From Tubiluchus corallicola (Eukaryota > Priapulida > Priapulimorpha > Priapulimorphida > Tubiluchidae), in assembly GCA_030141605.1 (NCBI GenBank), contig JAQGDQ010000139.1, positions 434,001-498,000 of the forward strand: a DNA stretch of 64,000 nucleotides, read 5' to 3'. A program made the position numbers and the translations under genes. Within the stretch, counting starts at the first letter, position 1; the number at the start of each line of letters is the position of its first letter. The notes under the pieces are model-generated. The model had not been told where the DNA came from. It made no database searches and saw only the letters and a program-made list of their open reading frames with translations. This document shows, piece after piece, positions 27,501 through 42,300 of this stretch.

Positions 27501-30500
27501 GCCAACAAATACAAGATCAGATGCATCATCCTCATCATTAGTTATGGACATGAGCTGTGATCTTGTGAAATGAACAATACGAACACATCTTAGTGTGCCT
27601 ACCTTAGTGGACACAGTGGTAGAATCACCTAGAATAAACAAACATATATCATTAAGTATCAAAGCCATTTTGATAACAAAGTCATGCTACGACTTTTTTC
27701 CTATTTCATATTACATTTTTACTGTAACAATGTCAAGAAGCCATTGTTTGGAACACAGATTTAGGGAAGCGGAGAAGCACAATCTCAATAACAGAATAAA
27801 CACCACATCTATTGGTTGAAAACAACATCTTTTATCCTGGCTGGTTAAAACTTCAGAGCGATGTTTCAGGTTAACAAATATAATAACCCATCATCAGACT
27901 ACAAATGAAAATAAAGGCATAAGTGACATAAATACAATTCAATCTTCTTAGGGTAAAGAACAAATAGATAACAAAAATAAACTAAAATTACTAACCATAC
28001 TATAGAACCATCTGTTTGCTATCACCAACTACTCATTCTATCAAACACATGCTTCAGCCATTATTACAATGAAAAGGAGATAGAAAGAAGTGCAGTAATG
28101 TACAGTGAAGCCAGTCAGAAACGGAAAGAAATTTTGGGAAAAATTAATATTATTTTCTTTAAAGGCACAGATTGGTGTCACAAATCAAATTAGAAAAACT
28201 TCGAGGAACCAAATTGTCAGCATAACCAGTCATTAAAATAATACTCATACAAATATGACCTGGGGCTGCTTTACTCAATAAATGAGGTTGTACAGTATGC
28301 TGACTGAGAAAAGGATTTCTAAGATAAACATTTTCATGTTATTAGTGTAGTAAGCATAGTCTATCACAATCTTACTGGCTAAAATCTTCTAGCCGTTTCT
28401 GTGACAAAGAGATTAAATTTGCAGCTAAGCAAAGATGAAATTTGCTGCGTGTTAATTGCACAAACCTGTTTTCATGTTTATAATTCTCATAGTGTCATTG
28501 TGGTAACCAATCACAATGTAAGTTCCTTGGTCAGTTATGGAAACACATGAAGCATAACCGCTGTCCTTATCTGACTTGTAGGTAGTAACCAACTTGCCAA
28601 AATTACCTGTCCATACCTTAAAAAGTAAAAGGCAATTAGGGACAATTTTTTGATCTTCCAAAACCTTTGTTAGTTACATTTAAATTCCAACTTCCCCGAG
28701 TTTCATAATTCTGAACATTACAGCAAAATATACAAGCTGTTAAAGCATCCTTTTCGTTGCACCTATATAGATTGCTTGATGTTACAAGACTGATGCTTAC
28801 GTTTAAGGAATGTAATGCTTCATAGACGAAATCCAGTCATTAGTCACATTCGCTTGCAATAATGAGGAAGGTTCAAAACACATTTACGAACATACTATGA
28901 ATGACAAACACACAGATGATCTGGAAAGTTTGTTAACTGAGGGTGATTACTTACCTTAATCTTTCTGTCATCACCAGCAGTAACAAGTTTATCGCCATTT
29001 GCAGAAAACATGATGCTATTAACAGGCATAGAATGACCTCTCAAGTTACCAACCTAAATCATTACAAATTAGCATTAAAAGATGTGTGGAGTAATTTGAC
29101 AGCTTTAGAAAATACATATGATCACAATGAGCCAATGCAAGTTAATTGCATGTATTACTTAGCTAAAATTAACTTTAATTAGCTTAATCTCGTACTGTAA
29201 GTGGCACTATTGCTCTATGCTCAAAAATACTGTCACTTTTATTCATTATACTATTTCTGGTCTAATAATAAGACAATGTTTAAATGTGTGTAACAATGTT
29301 ATGTAGTACACAACAAAAGTATTTTGAAGTAAAGTGACGAACTACTGCATCCTGGGATAAGATCAATAATCGAACAAATATGAACACGGGAGAGAAAAAA
29401 CTTTACTCAGCCTTAGCTATCTGGAAAAATGATGTTCTTATACTTAAGTAGATTCGAATATTTTGATTTTTTAGGAGAAAAACGAGAGAATTTGAAATGA
29501 AAAATGTGTAATATGACAAAATGTAGCAAAAAGTTGTAATATGTCTATGTTAACTTTCAGAAAAGTATCCTGAAGGACGAAATAAATCACACAGGGAACA
29601 GGTCAAGTTATTCAGTTAGTTTATTGGCACTTACATTTTTACAGTCAGGGAAAAACACCCACACTATATCACCACAATAAAATTTGTCCATCATCAAATT
29701 ATACAGCTGTACATAAAGTGTACAAAAAAATCATTTACAAGACAACTACATCATTTAATGTGAATGATTGTTTGTTATTAAACAAGACTATCGTAGGTGG
29801 CTTAGATCCATTCCCAAACCATATAGTATTTTTATGATATTATGGTATCGTTACTAGTAATAATGCGATATAGTGTTCCAGCTAATAATACCATATGTTT
29901 GAAATTTAAACTATTGTGTTCAATAATTTTAGTCCATTCAGTCTCAGAGTGTCAATGCTCAGAGCAACAAAGAACTTAGAGGTAAGTCTCTTTATTAAAT
30001 GGGATGCTGTGGTGCAACATTAGCATACCTAATTCCAAATCAGATGACTGTGTGTTCACAATGCGGTCAATTTCAGTTTTTACTGTCTACTTTTAGCTTG
30101 TGTCCACAATAGGTGTGTCATAAGCAAAAACAATCAACAACGATCAACAAGAAAATCTTTTGCTTGATGTTTTTAAAATGCTTGCCAGGCATTTGGTCAG
30201 CGTTAGCCAGTAGGTATAAATTTTAATTTTGCAAGCAATTATAGGCCTGTAAGCTAGTTTTATCATAAAACAGCAATTTCTCTATTCGAAACTCAACACG
30301 TTTTTACACTTACAACAAATACTTAGTGTTTAATAAACAGAAGCTGTTACGAGAGGACAAAATATTTAGGGTTTAGACACTTTAGTCAAGCTTCAGTCCA
30401 CAAAGCAATACCTTCACTCCATTTTTTGCAGAAAACAACTCTACACTTCCATCTAATGTGGCAGCCACAATGTAGATGCCATTTGGTGAGAAAGTAACAG

Positions 30501-33500
30501 ATCTGATAGATGACTGACTTCCTCTAATAATCTAAAAAATAACAATTTGTAAACGTAGAGCTCTAGAGGAGGAAGCTGACATGTAACATGAAATGGAACA
30601 GCAAATTAAGTAAATTTAATCATCAGTCAGTTGTAGTAAATAGTTTGTTCTAAAAATAGCAGATGACCACAAAGTGTGTTTTAAATAACAAACGTATTTG
30701 CTTCAATTTACACAAGGTTTGTGTCTCTATGCTTCTGTACTAATTAGCACTGAAAACATACAGCATCATGAATGATAGTAGACGTAGCCTCTACACGTTT
30801 CCAAGGAAAAAGCACAAGCAAAAATGAATTACAATATTACAATACTTACTGCAATTCGCTTCTGATTGAAAATGTCATACAGTTTAACAGAACCGTCCCA
30901 ACTTCCAGACGCAACAATTTGTGTACTGGGATCTAAAGTCACTGTATTGATTGGTCTCCTACAAATAATGGCCATGCAACAGAACAAAATTATGATAGTT
31001 TCTGAATAAGTATCACAATATTACTGACAGAAATAGAGTAAAATTAGATATGTAATAGTCTGGTGGCTACAGACTGTCAGGTTTTATAAATGCCAATTGT
31101 CACTAAAAGGTGATTTGTGAAGAAGTGACATATGTTAATTAAAAACTCAATAATAGGTATAGCTATATTACTTTTCTACAAATTGTGTTATCTGAGTGCC
31201 TTTTGCAACATCCCAAACTTTCACTGTACAGTCCCAACTTCCCGATACAATGGCTTTCCCTTTTGGATCAGCAGCACAACTGCTTACACAGCGTTTGTGT
31301 CCTTTCAGCACATGTAACCTGAAATAAGATGTAGTGACTCAAACTTACATAAAAATGTTAATTAAAAATTTAAAAATGCATTCATCATAGCTTCTGCATG
31401 AAATTTCTGTTATACATCTCTTATACGGCACAAGACAGAATATGTCGCTTATGGCCATCCTGCAAAGTCTTTGAGATATTTTCACTTCAATTGATCAACC
31501 ACAGTTATACATACATGAACTGAGAAGTCATGTCTACTTCAATAAATCTAAAAAAATATATTGAATTGAACTGACTCGACAATTTTATTTCGGATCATTT
31601 TATAGATTTAAACACCATGTAAGTGTGCGGAGAAAAATTGCCAGACTCACGCAAATTCAGAAGCAAACAATGGGCATCATTTTGTAAAACAGATTCTATG
31701 CTCCACCACTGGCAAACAATGGGCAGCACATCCTCAACTCGTTCAGGACCGAACCATTCAAAATAGGTCTTGTAAGACCTATGACTTTTCTGCTATTGTA
31801 TGAGCACAGACATAATTAAACGATTATAAATTAGGTACTGTACTTTTCAGGAGACTCTCACCTATCCAATCGTACTATCTATTCAAATATTTAGAAGTGA
31901 TTTAGTTGGATAAAATAAAAAAACCACACCATTTTCATGCACTCCAACTTAGCCTATTGAGTAGTTAGTCTGGTGTATACTTGTGTGATCGTACACACTA
32001 ATTTATTGATCGCCTGCTTGCCATGGCCCGAGCTGTGCAGCGTTCTGCTGTTATTCCAGGAAAAACAACCGATCAACCAAGGACAAATTAAAGTTGTTTC
32101 ATCTTTTAACAAGAGTTCCTCCTTAAAAATAGAGTAGGCACGAGGCCAAAATGTATCAGAGTGTTCTGTCAGGATAGTTGAAATTTTCCGCATTAGCCAA
32201 TTTCACACAAGGGATACTGTACATTGTTACAGTGCAAACACTGCAGTTACTGAAAGCTTTTTTCATTTTTTTCCATCAAAAATAGATTTTGAATTTGTGA
32301 AAGGTAAGCAAATGCATTTCATATATACTTTTGCATAAAAATGCATTGCGTGAGGAGTAGAAACCTAAAAAAAGATGATCAAATATAACGCAATCTCTGC
32401 TTAGAGAGAGCAGTTTTTCATGAACCATGTAAAACGCAGCAAACGCTTACGGTCCTGAAAGAGTTAAGCAAAAACTATGCTATTGAATGCTATGCAAAAA
32501 CAGTAATTGAGTGGCACACTCGAGAAGTATTGATCGATAATGCAGGCTAGCAAACACTCTGTGCACCTGAGCAGAATTTAAGTCTATGTTTCAGATATAG
32601 TCCATACATTTGATTTGTCAATTTTTTTAACTGCTACTGACACTGATTGCAGGGTTGCATTCGGTAATCTTACCTATGTCCTTCAGTAATGCTCCAAAGT
32701 GACAATGTATTATCAAGAGAAGCGGAACATAAAATATTCGGCCCAGCAAAGCAGACACTGCTAATGGACTTTGAATGACCCACAAACATTTTCTGCTCTT
32801 GACCTAAAATGCCCAAATATGCAGGCTACAATGGCATGCTATGTCACAATGACTATAGTCTGAGGAGGCAAACACAAGCGCCAAGTGCAACAGTATTCAC
32901 AATAATGTTGCACAATATTTTTGCTTCACACACACACAACACAGTAGAATTGCATAATGTTAAATATCACATATGGATGCTCAGTATAATTGTGCAATAT
33001 ATTCAACATTTAATATTGTGCATGTGTACACTTCTTTGGTGTAGAAGGTTGGTTCAGAATTCCCTTAAAAATGCTGCAGCCACGTCGCAAATTTAGGAAT
33101 AATCATTTAAATAACAATAAAAAAGTAGCTTTGTAAGATATATAGCTTAAACAAGGCAACTTGAATTTTGGTGAAGAAAGAAGTGACTTATAAAGAGAAA
33201 TATTCAAACTGGAAGAGGTAAAAGTGAACTGGCAACTATGTTTTGGGTAGTGCCCGGAGAGAGTTACTAACGAACCTAGTTGGCCACAGTACACATACCA
33301 CTCACATGAAAGCATGCGTGCCCATCAACTCAACAATAAATGGTGCTATAAAATTTATAGTCTGTCCTATTTATTTTTACACTTTTTTCACTTTAATTTA
33401 TTTTATTGTATTTTACAGATTCTTTAGTGAAGGCACAAATAGTGGTTATAAAAAGACCTTATTGAACAATATTTAATTTTAATGTGATTTTTCCAGGTAT

Positions 33501-34063
33501 TCCGTTCAAAACGGTTCTATATCTCCCACTTTCAAATAATTACGCTAGTGTTCACAAGAAAATTTTCATAAGAATTGTCATTAAATGATAACTATAAATA
33601 AACTTAAACTTAATAACTTTGCTGGAAAAGTAAATATAATATTCTTGTTACTGTTTTGGCTTGTAAATTGAAAAACAAATGGCTAAAATTAACTTAAGCT
33701 GTTATTTTTAGTCACACAGATAACAAAGTAACAAAGAAAAATTTAATTTTGTTAAACATGTTCATTAATTAACAATGATTAGAACAAAAATCAACTTCTA
33801 AGTTACCGGTTTCGGTATCGTTAATCCAGACGATGCCATCAGCACCACCACTGGCAAACTGAGTTTTACTCAATGATGCCGCTAAGCAGGTAACTGGTAA
33901 AGGATAGTCTGGCAGAGTTAACAAACAAGGCTCAGAGCATTGCAACTTGTTTGTCACTTCAAGAATGTGCTGTTTCAAACAGGGTTGTTTGTCTTTAGCC
34001 TCTAATGCCACTAATGATGTCTCGTCCTCGTTCAATGCTTGCTGCCAAATCAGTATTGGGCAC
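563..34063 (-). CDS. TEP1: TEP1 segment: C-terminal WD40 repeats (exons 20-39 seen)
   Basis: Twenty exons encode about 1,050 residues, most exons carrying about one WD40 blade. Clear examples are [20 protein letters not shown] (34063-33807), [16 protein letters not shown] (31318-31172), [14 protein letters not shown] (30958-30850), [18 protein letters not shown] (24239-24132), [16 protein letters not shown] (23714-23576), [13 protein letters not shown] (22602-22418) and [19 protein letters not shown] (1602-1492). Two or more seven-blade propellers are expected; the family uses them for protein or RNP contacts. The last exon ends in [17 protein letters not shown] and three more residues before TAA. 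Exon 22602-22418 carries a charged insert ([20 protein letters not shown]) inside a blade. Confidence 0.9.
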
Positions 34064-36262
34064 CTTTAATAAAATAAGAAGTAATCTGGTTACAGGATCA
34101 GTTTTTAAACTGTCAAACTAAAACTGACGTGTTTAGACAACATCAAACTTTACTCCGTCAAACTCTGGTAAGACCTACTCAACGTCAGACAAATTATAGT
34201 GCCAATATGTAGACATGTTATGTTGTTTATTGGAGTAGCTTGTACAGTTTGCACGATTAAAAAAGGAGAAATTGGGAAAGAAAGAGATAAAAAAGTGTGG
34301 ATGAAAAATAGCTGCAGCGAAGAATTGAAAGAGGTGAAGTGAACTGAATTGATTGAATTAAATTGAATGATGAATGAGCATGCGACGCTACTGGCTGTTT
34401 AATCTGAGTTTGTCAATTTTTCTTTGTAGAATTCAAGATGATTTGATACCATCAAACTTTGTTTGTCAAACTAACACTGACAAACAAGTTTGACAGAAAA
34501 AATTGATTGTCTAAACTCTAAACGGGTCTCAGTAATGTCTGCAGAACAAATGCTATGAAGTAAAAAAGACATTAAAGACAAAAACACAGACAAATGGCCA
34601 ATATTAAATGATAGCTGACACAAAATGCAAGTTGCGAAAAAGGACTATTTGAGTTGCAAATACCTACAGTAACAACAGATTAGTTAAGAAATAAAGAACT
34701 TTTAAAAAGATACAAGAAAGTCAAAAGGTTTGTGTCAACGTTTCTACCATGAAGCAACAGAGACATGCAGGAGTTTTTACTATCAGTATTTAACAAATAT
34801 TGCTTACTTAGCCAATTTGTATGTCATGCTAAGAGCAGTTCTGCGAGCACCTGCTACAGAAGTTTAATGAAGAAAACTTGGTTAGGATTCACACAACAAT
34901 ATTGCCTAAAGTAGACTGTGAAAAGAAAATTTATAAAACCAATGCCTTAAACAAGTGGGGAACATAATCATTACTGCAATAGTAATAATGGAAACTTACT
35001 TTAATAATATGTGCTGATGAATTGAAACGAAACTCTTGTACTGCTGAACTGCTCCGTTCTCAACAAATTTCTGTCTGTCTCGTTGAGCAGTTAGTGAAGC
35101 AGAATTTCCATAGCCTAAGAAATCCTCAAGTAAATGCACTCCTAAACCGAGCTTGAATTTTGCGTAAATGAAATTAAGGTTGCATAACACCATCTCTAGT
35201 TCTCGGTAGCTTCCACTGCAGGCCTAAAATCAGTTAATGTTACAATCAGTTTCCAAAGTACACTATCACACGTCCTTTCCTTAAACTGCGTTGCCTGTTA
35301 CTAACATGATGTTTTAAAACTACACATAATAAGTAAAAAACTGACTGTATAAGTGAAACCAAAAGCATGATGTTAGTGTTGTTACAAATCCCATCTCAAC
35401 CTCTACTAATTTACTAAACAAATTTCCAGTTTGTATGTGTTCTAATTTGGAATCTCAGAAATAGTCTTGCCATATTCGAACTTTAGCCACAACAGTTTTT
35501 CCTGTCTTGGCTTATGTAGCTTAATTGGGTCAGCTAGCAACCACTCCTGAGCAATCAATTAATACTGTCAATGAAATTTAAAAAATGGTTTAAAAAATTA
35601 GGCTTAATGAGTATTAACCGTGTTATTAAAACAGTATGCAAGAAAACAGTATTATCTATCATCAACCAAAATTGAAGTCTGAGACAAAATCAGCCTTACT
35701 AAATGATATGGCATTTCACTAAATGCTCTAATATTATTTCCAGTCCAGGAATCATCTCTACACGGATCAGCTTCTAACCAATAATAAGCTGCCAAAAGCC
35801 GGTGCAGAAAAGCTTCAGTTTCTGAAGCCATGCCACGCATGTACCTCGTCTTCACAGCTGACTTGATATCTGTGTGAGCTAAATGCAAAATACTGAAAAA
35901 AAAAACAAATCTGATACACCATATTGACGTGGGATGCACGGCTGAGTAGTTAAGGTATCGTGCCTGGTGAATGAAGTTAAGAATGGCACCAAATGGATGG
36001 GTGAACTGATTCGACATTTCGTTCGAGGCGATTTCATTTGCCATGCTATTTCTGGCTGTTCACCTCACCTAAGATGTATGTGATTGTAAAGTATGCTGGT
36101 TTAGAAGCTCATTTTAGAAGCATGGCCTTGCCAATGAGTTAGGTTCCGGTCAAGCCACAACAATCTAACTCGAATAGGACCTGCCATTGTAATTACTTGT
36201 GTTTTGCTATTCAATATGTATATATATATATATATATATATTGCTATTCAATACATACATAC

Positions 36263-36318
<56 letters not shown>

Positions 36319-39300
36319 AATGCTGGATTCCAGCTTCCAGGACTCTGAATTGTATAGTAGAAATAGATTGAACATAAAATGTAATAAAAGCCTGTAAATG
36401 ACTCTTGTAATCATTTCACGCATTGAAATACGTTTAAATTCTTGCAGTAGATGGGTGATGTGTGATTTTAGTAGGTTACAAGGTAAATGTTGGGCATGCA
36501 CAAGCACCTACAACAAGTGCTGATAAAAACAGGAACATTCTAAGAAAATGCTAATACTTGTCACATCCTGTTGGCCTCAGGAATCCTCGTACGGCTCGTA
36601 GTAGCCTGGAAAACACAGCTGGTGGCAGTACATCATTAGGTTGCATTGAAAGTTTTCTTATTTCATACATACTGATTTTAGATGCTTTAATTTTTACATT
36701 GCAAATCAGGTGATAGTAGCTTAGCAAGTAGTGCACTTCACTCTCTTGTAAACCTTCAAAATAAAATTTTAACAAAAAATATTAAATACATGCTATCAAT
36801 AAAAATATGAAAGTAGATACAAAATTCTAGTTTGATAGATTTTAATTTTGTTCAGTTGACATCATTTGCTAAAAAATTTGAGTTTTGGAAAACTAACGAA
36901 GAGCAAGTTTCCGTGAAAATATCATTTGAACCTGCAGTATACTCAAGAGAAATGTACAAACCTCAGTTTAATTAGTGGACACTCCAAATACACCTCATAA
37001 AACTAGGTAGTTCTTTACCTGTCTAGATTATAAACAATAAGCTAGCATAGTCATTAATAACTACTACAAATAAACCTGGATTTTAAATTTTTTTACAAAA
37101 TTCAACTGGTCAAAAGAAAGGACATGTTAGAGCATTAAAAAATAAATAAATGGGATACCAAAGTCCAAATCTGATGAGTAGTGTGGCACAATGAATAGCC
37201 GAGTCATCACTGCTACTGCTACTACATGCCTTGCTACTCAAGTTAAGCAGCACTGAGGCTGGTCATGGAATGGTGAGTGCCTGTCTGGCTCAATACTTGC
37301 TCTTGAGAGTTTCATTCACCACACTAATTCTGGGATATCGTACGGATATGATACATACACGTCCAAACAGGGTTAAGATCATTCTGCTGGTTCATTGTCT
37401 TAGAACTACCCTTGACAATGAGTTAGGTTCTGGACCTATCACAACCATCCACATGAAGTACCATTGATTGCTAGACTGCGTGTAGAATGTTGAAGTCCAA
37501 GAAAAATTCTTACCACAGCGACTGCATGAGAGCAGGCAAAGCACAGTTGACAACAGCTCCTTTCCATGATCCTGCTCAAGTCTTTGCAAGATGTCCTGCA
37601 ACAGATTTGCTGTTGTGTGTGGTAGAGACATGAGTTTATCTGAGATCTGGAATTATAGGATATAAGTGATTATAACTAATACTACTAGTCAAAAAAAACA
37701 GCAACATATGGCAAGGATGAATGGATTTCTACATAAAGTTATAGACAACAGTTTAGGATGGCAGAAAAACACACAGAGGTCAAGATTACAATATTCACAA
37801 CTAAAATCGTAACATCAAACAAATCAAGAAATGAGTTTATCCAAGACTTTAATATATTAGCACGGAAAATGGTGCATTATGGCTGAAAATGAGTCTGCTT
37901 TCAGTCCGGGAGGTCGTGGGTTTGATATTGTGGCTAGGTCGTGCCAAAAACTTTAAAAATTGTAATTGCTATTGCTTGCCCTACATTGATAATTAAAGTA
38001 AAAGTGGGATAACATTCTTCGTCTGTTATGCAGGTATAACTCATTATTTACAGTCGGCAATGTAAGCGAGAGTAAGACCCATGGCTTGTGTCGTCTGCTG
38101 AATTCATATGCAGTAGGTGCCACTTAATAGACTCACGGTTAATAGACTCAATCGCTTAATTCACTCAAAAACGCCTGGTATGGGCCGCTTCTATTCAAAT
38201 GCACATAAAAACTGTCGGTAATTGACTCAAATAACTCCGCATAATTGATTCTATATTTTTGCTTCACAAGCTTCAATAAGACACTTTCGTGTAACTAATG
38301 AGCTTTTATGACTTTTATATCATCTTAGTTCGCTTTTGTACTATAATATACATAGAAACAATCATGCTAAGCACTGTTTTGTTTGTAAGCAGGTACGTTT
38401 ATCACATTATGCTAATTATGATTGCCTAATAGTTTGCTTTGACCTACCTGTCCACTGCAATTAACCTCGTTGCCCAAAAATTCCTGGAAACTAAACATTT
38501 AATCACTTGTTCAGCGGTTTGTTTTTGAAGCTCTGGCTGTCTTTGTCAGAAAGTTTTATTAGTTAGATGTTGCTGTTATGCCAGGGATGCAGGTACAGTA
38601 CAATAAGTACGTCATAAATACAAGCAGGAGGTAGGCGAAACTACAGACGAAGCTATTTGCAGGGAAACAAGCGCACCACCAACAGTTCCAGCAGGCCAAG
38701 TATTAAGTATTTTACGAGAATTTGTGCATCATGCAACAACAGATTTTCAACATTTTTAACATTGTGAGAACTTTGTGAGCCAACTTCTTCGTGGTAAAAT
38801 GAAGCAGCTGACTTTGAAGGAATTTTTGTAATTTCTGCAAATAAACAGAATTGTGTGATTTAGACAAGTATACTTTTTAATTTATTGCTAATTCACTTAT
38901 ATTAATATTTCAAAATATTTTTTCCAATTTTTAACTGGACAAAGGAATTTAGGCATTACTCCGTTTCTGAAATTTATTAAAAACTTTGCAATACTAAGCC
39001 GATGACTCATACTTTATACTAGTAATACTACACCCATCGGTTAATAGGTTCAGTCAGTTAATTGAGTCAAAACACTTCGGTCCCAAAGTGAGTCTATTAA
39101 GCGGCATCTAGTGTACTTCATTTAAAATGTAAAATTGTTCACCTTCTCAAATACACCAAATACTCTTAGTTCTTCACATGCGAGCTTGAGGAACAAGGGA
39201 TGTGTAGCCTCTCTCTTAGACGTGAGCAATTTCATCTGTTACAAAATAAAACTAGGCTGTCTCAACTTTATAAGTTATCAAATGCTATTGAATTTGACAA

Positions 39301-42300
39301 TATATTAACAAATAGATAGGAAACACACTTTATTTAATATTTGCGGAAAATTACATGGAAAGCTTTGCAGAATAAATGTATACTAGTCTTATAGTAAACT
39401 TAGGCCAGCTTGCTCATACTTACAAATGACTTCAATAAATTGGTCATCAATAGGCTATCAACAATAAGAAAACGAAGAATATAGATGGTCTAATGGAATA
39501 CCTTTTGTTTTTATTAAAAAAATTAGGAAAAAAAAGTACTTCTGTATTTCGTCAATATTATTCAATGATTTCGCATTTTAAAGATGGCTGCATATTACTA
39601 ATTTTTACATAGGGCCCATAATAGGCCCTGAAAGGTCAGTTTTCTTGTGGTTTTTGAAATAAACACATAAAATTCAGCCATGAAGCTATGTTGACTTTAG
39701 AAGTTTCATTCATCTGTCATCTTGATTTCCTTTTTTCTATCACTTCACTATTCTCCTACCTGGTTGTTGAATGCACTCTCATCCAGGACTTTCCGATGAG
39801 TTGCCAATGTTTGGCGAATGAGTTGAGCCTTTTCCCAGATATCTAGTCCTCCAAGAGGAATATCAGTTACACCTCGTTTTTGTAAGAAATGGTGAACGTC
39901 ACATCCCGTTGTAACACTCATGACAAGCACAACATTCTAAAATAATATTAAATTTTATCACTGCAAAATTACTGTAAGATATTGATAACAAAGAAGAACA
40001 ATAATTATAAAAACATGTAATAATAATGGAGCAATATATGTAAGTATGAACTTATGCACATAAGTATGAGTTTATGCTGGATCTCATGATCCACTCAACA
40101 CCCAGCCAAGTTTCTTGTATCGCTCTGATTTCCATGCACTGGAGAGTGGATATTAGGCTTTCATCAAAAAGTTATTTCTATCCCACATGATCAATGTTTC
40201 GATGCACAAAGAATTTTTACGATGGGAAAACTGTTTGAGCAGCACGACATCGACAATAGGAACAATACTGCATTCTTTATCAGACTCAAAAAATGGATTT
40301 TATTCACATGGTAAACACAATAGAAAGAGAGAAAGAAACAGAGAGGGAGAGGGAGAGGGAGGGAGCAGGAGGGAGTGGAAAGGGAGGGAGCAGGAGGAAC
40401 GGGAGAGGGAGGAGAGGGAGGAGTTTGTCACCATAATGCTGTTGTGGAAACACTACACCAATTCTCTATTCACATTATGGATATACAGATAATCATACGG
40501 GGTCTTTTCTACTCAAGTTAGAAGAAAAGAAAAATAATTGTTCACCCTTTTTATTTTGTGGCATTTTATTGGAAGTTTAGATTTTTTGTTGTTCTTTGTT
40601 TTTTGTTGTAGTTTAATGATTCAAGCTTATATTTTGGAAAAGGCATGGAAATTCAGCTTGGACGTAAAACAGTTTCTGATCAGTTTTCTGAACTAGATTG
40701 TTTTATTTCAAATTATAAGCAAAAGTGTTTAATTCAAATATAAGCAACAAACATATACAAAGTTTACCTTCAAAGAAAAAAAAATCAATTTAATTTAAAT
40801 AGACAAAAATTAAACTAGATACTTTTGGTAAAGGATCAGGTATCCAGTGAAGATTTCTGCCTTGTTGCGTATTTTCAAGTAAATCCAATCCATCAATGAA
40901 AAGCACTAGTGGTGAAGACAGATACTCTGTTGCCTCTGACAAAAACTCTGCAAACTTTTTTAACAAGTTCCTAAAAAATGTTCATATTCATATGAAGAAT
41001 AACAATAGAATCTAAGCAAACATTTGATACCAATTTTTAACTATACATATTAATTCCAAAACAAATTCCTGAAATAGAGCGAAAAGCATTTATACTAGAG
41101 TTTAGGCAAATATGGCAAAACTAAACTTGTTTTAACATTAATATTAATTTGAGAGGAAAAATTAGTTCTGACTGCTATTGTACTCTTCAATGAACTAACA
41201 AGGAGTATAATGAAAATTTATTTTGAGGCAGTCAAACATAATTCCTTTGTCATCATTGTTTTAGTATCTTTTTACATTCTAAAACATGGCACGCTCCACC
41301 TGTCCACCGCCACTGCACACGATGCATCATCCCTCAAATTTAGAGTTATATTTGTTAAATTGTTTTGCAGTATACGTCAGTAGCTAACCCCCTTTCGGGT
41401 TTTTAGTTGTTTGAAGAGTTTTACATAATGCTATAGGAAGAGGAGATTCGTGAGCTTACTCCAAGGATTCTTCTTCACCACATCATACAGGCCATGAAGG
41501 AATTTAAGATGTAGTGGGGTAATATCGGCCTTCCAGCTTTTATACACTCAAATTAGGTCAGGCTACCTAGACTGGCTTTTTATAGAATATATAAAATATT
41601 TATACAGTATTCACATATAAGTTGTATTTATAATTAATATGAATGCAAATACAAGGTAAATCATTGAAAAAATCTAAATTTTGGCAACATTACCACATTA
41701 TATCCTACATCTTTTCCACACATCATTACATGCAAAAAACAGAAGCAATCTTTGTGCTATTTAAATATTAGAACAGAATTTTACAAATTCTGGACTCTAG
41801 AATCAGCCACTTTTATTCCTGAACATACAAAAATCTTACATTTAGCTTTTTATAGATTTCTCTTGTTGTACATACACGGAAATAAAATAATAACAAATGA
41901 AAAAATGTATACTGACGGAACTGATAATGAGACAGTGTTTAAAAAATTTCCCCAAAAGATCAGCAAATTTGTATATTATCTGCAATTGGAGTGGTTTATT
42001 TTACTTTCTGTTAATTAAATACTGCAATTATAAATGAAATTATAAATCATACTTATAATCAGATGGAACAGCAAGCTCCAAAACAAATCTTTGCTTGATT
42101 TCATGGCAAAGCCTAGTCAGCATAGCCTGTACGCTTGCAGAACCTGAGGTCGCACCAATAAAATGAGGGATGACACCGAGAGAGGATTTACAAAAACTGG
42201 AATCGCAGTATCTACTCATCACAGTTGCCTAAAAAAAACTCGGAATGTGAACAAAAAATTCAAACCATAATATTATTTGAATTGTGTATACTAAAATAAA

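Noticed and set aside
35652-36044. Full-length frame as one exon
   Set aside because: The acceptor at 35893-35894 and the donor at 35698-35699 restrict the exon to 35700-35892; the rest covers a SINE-like repeat.
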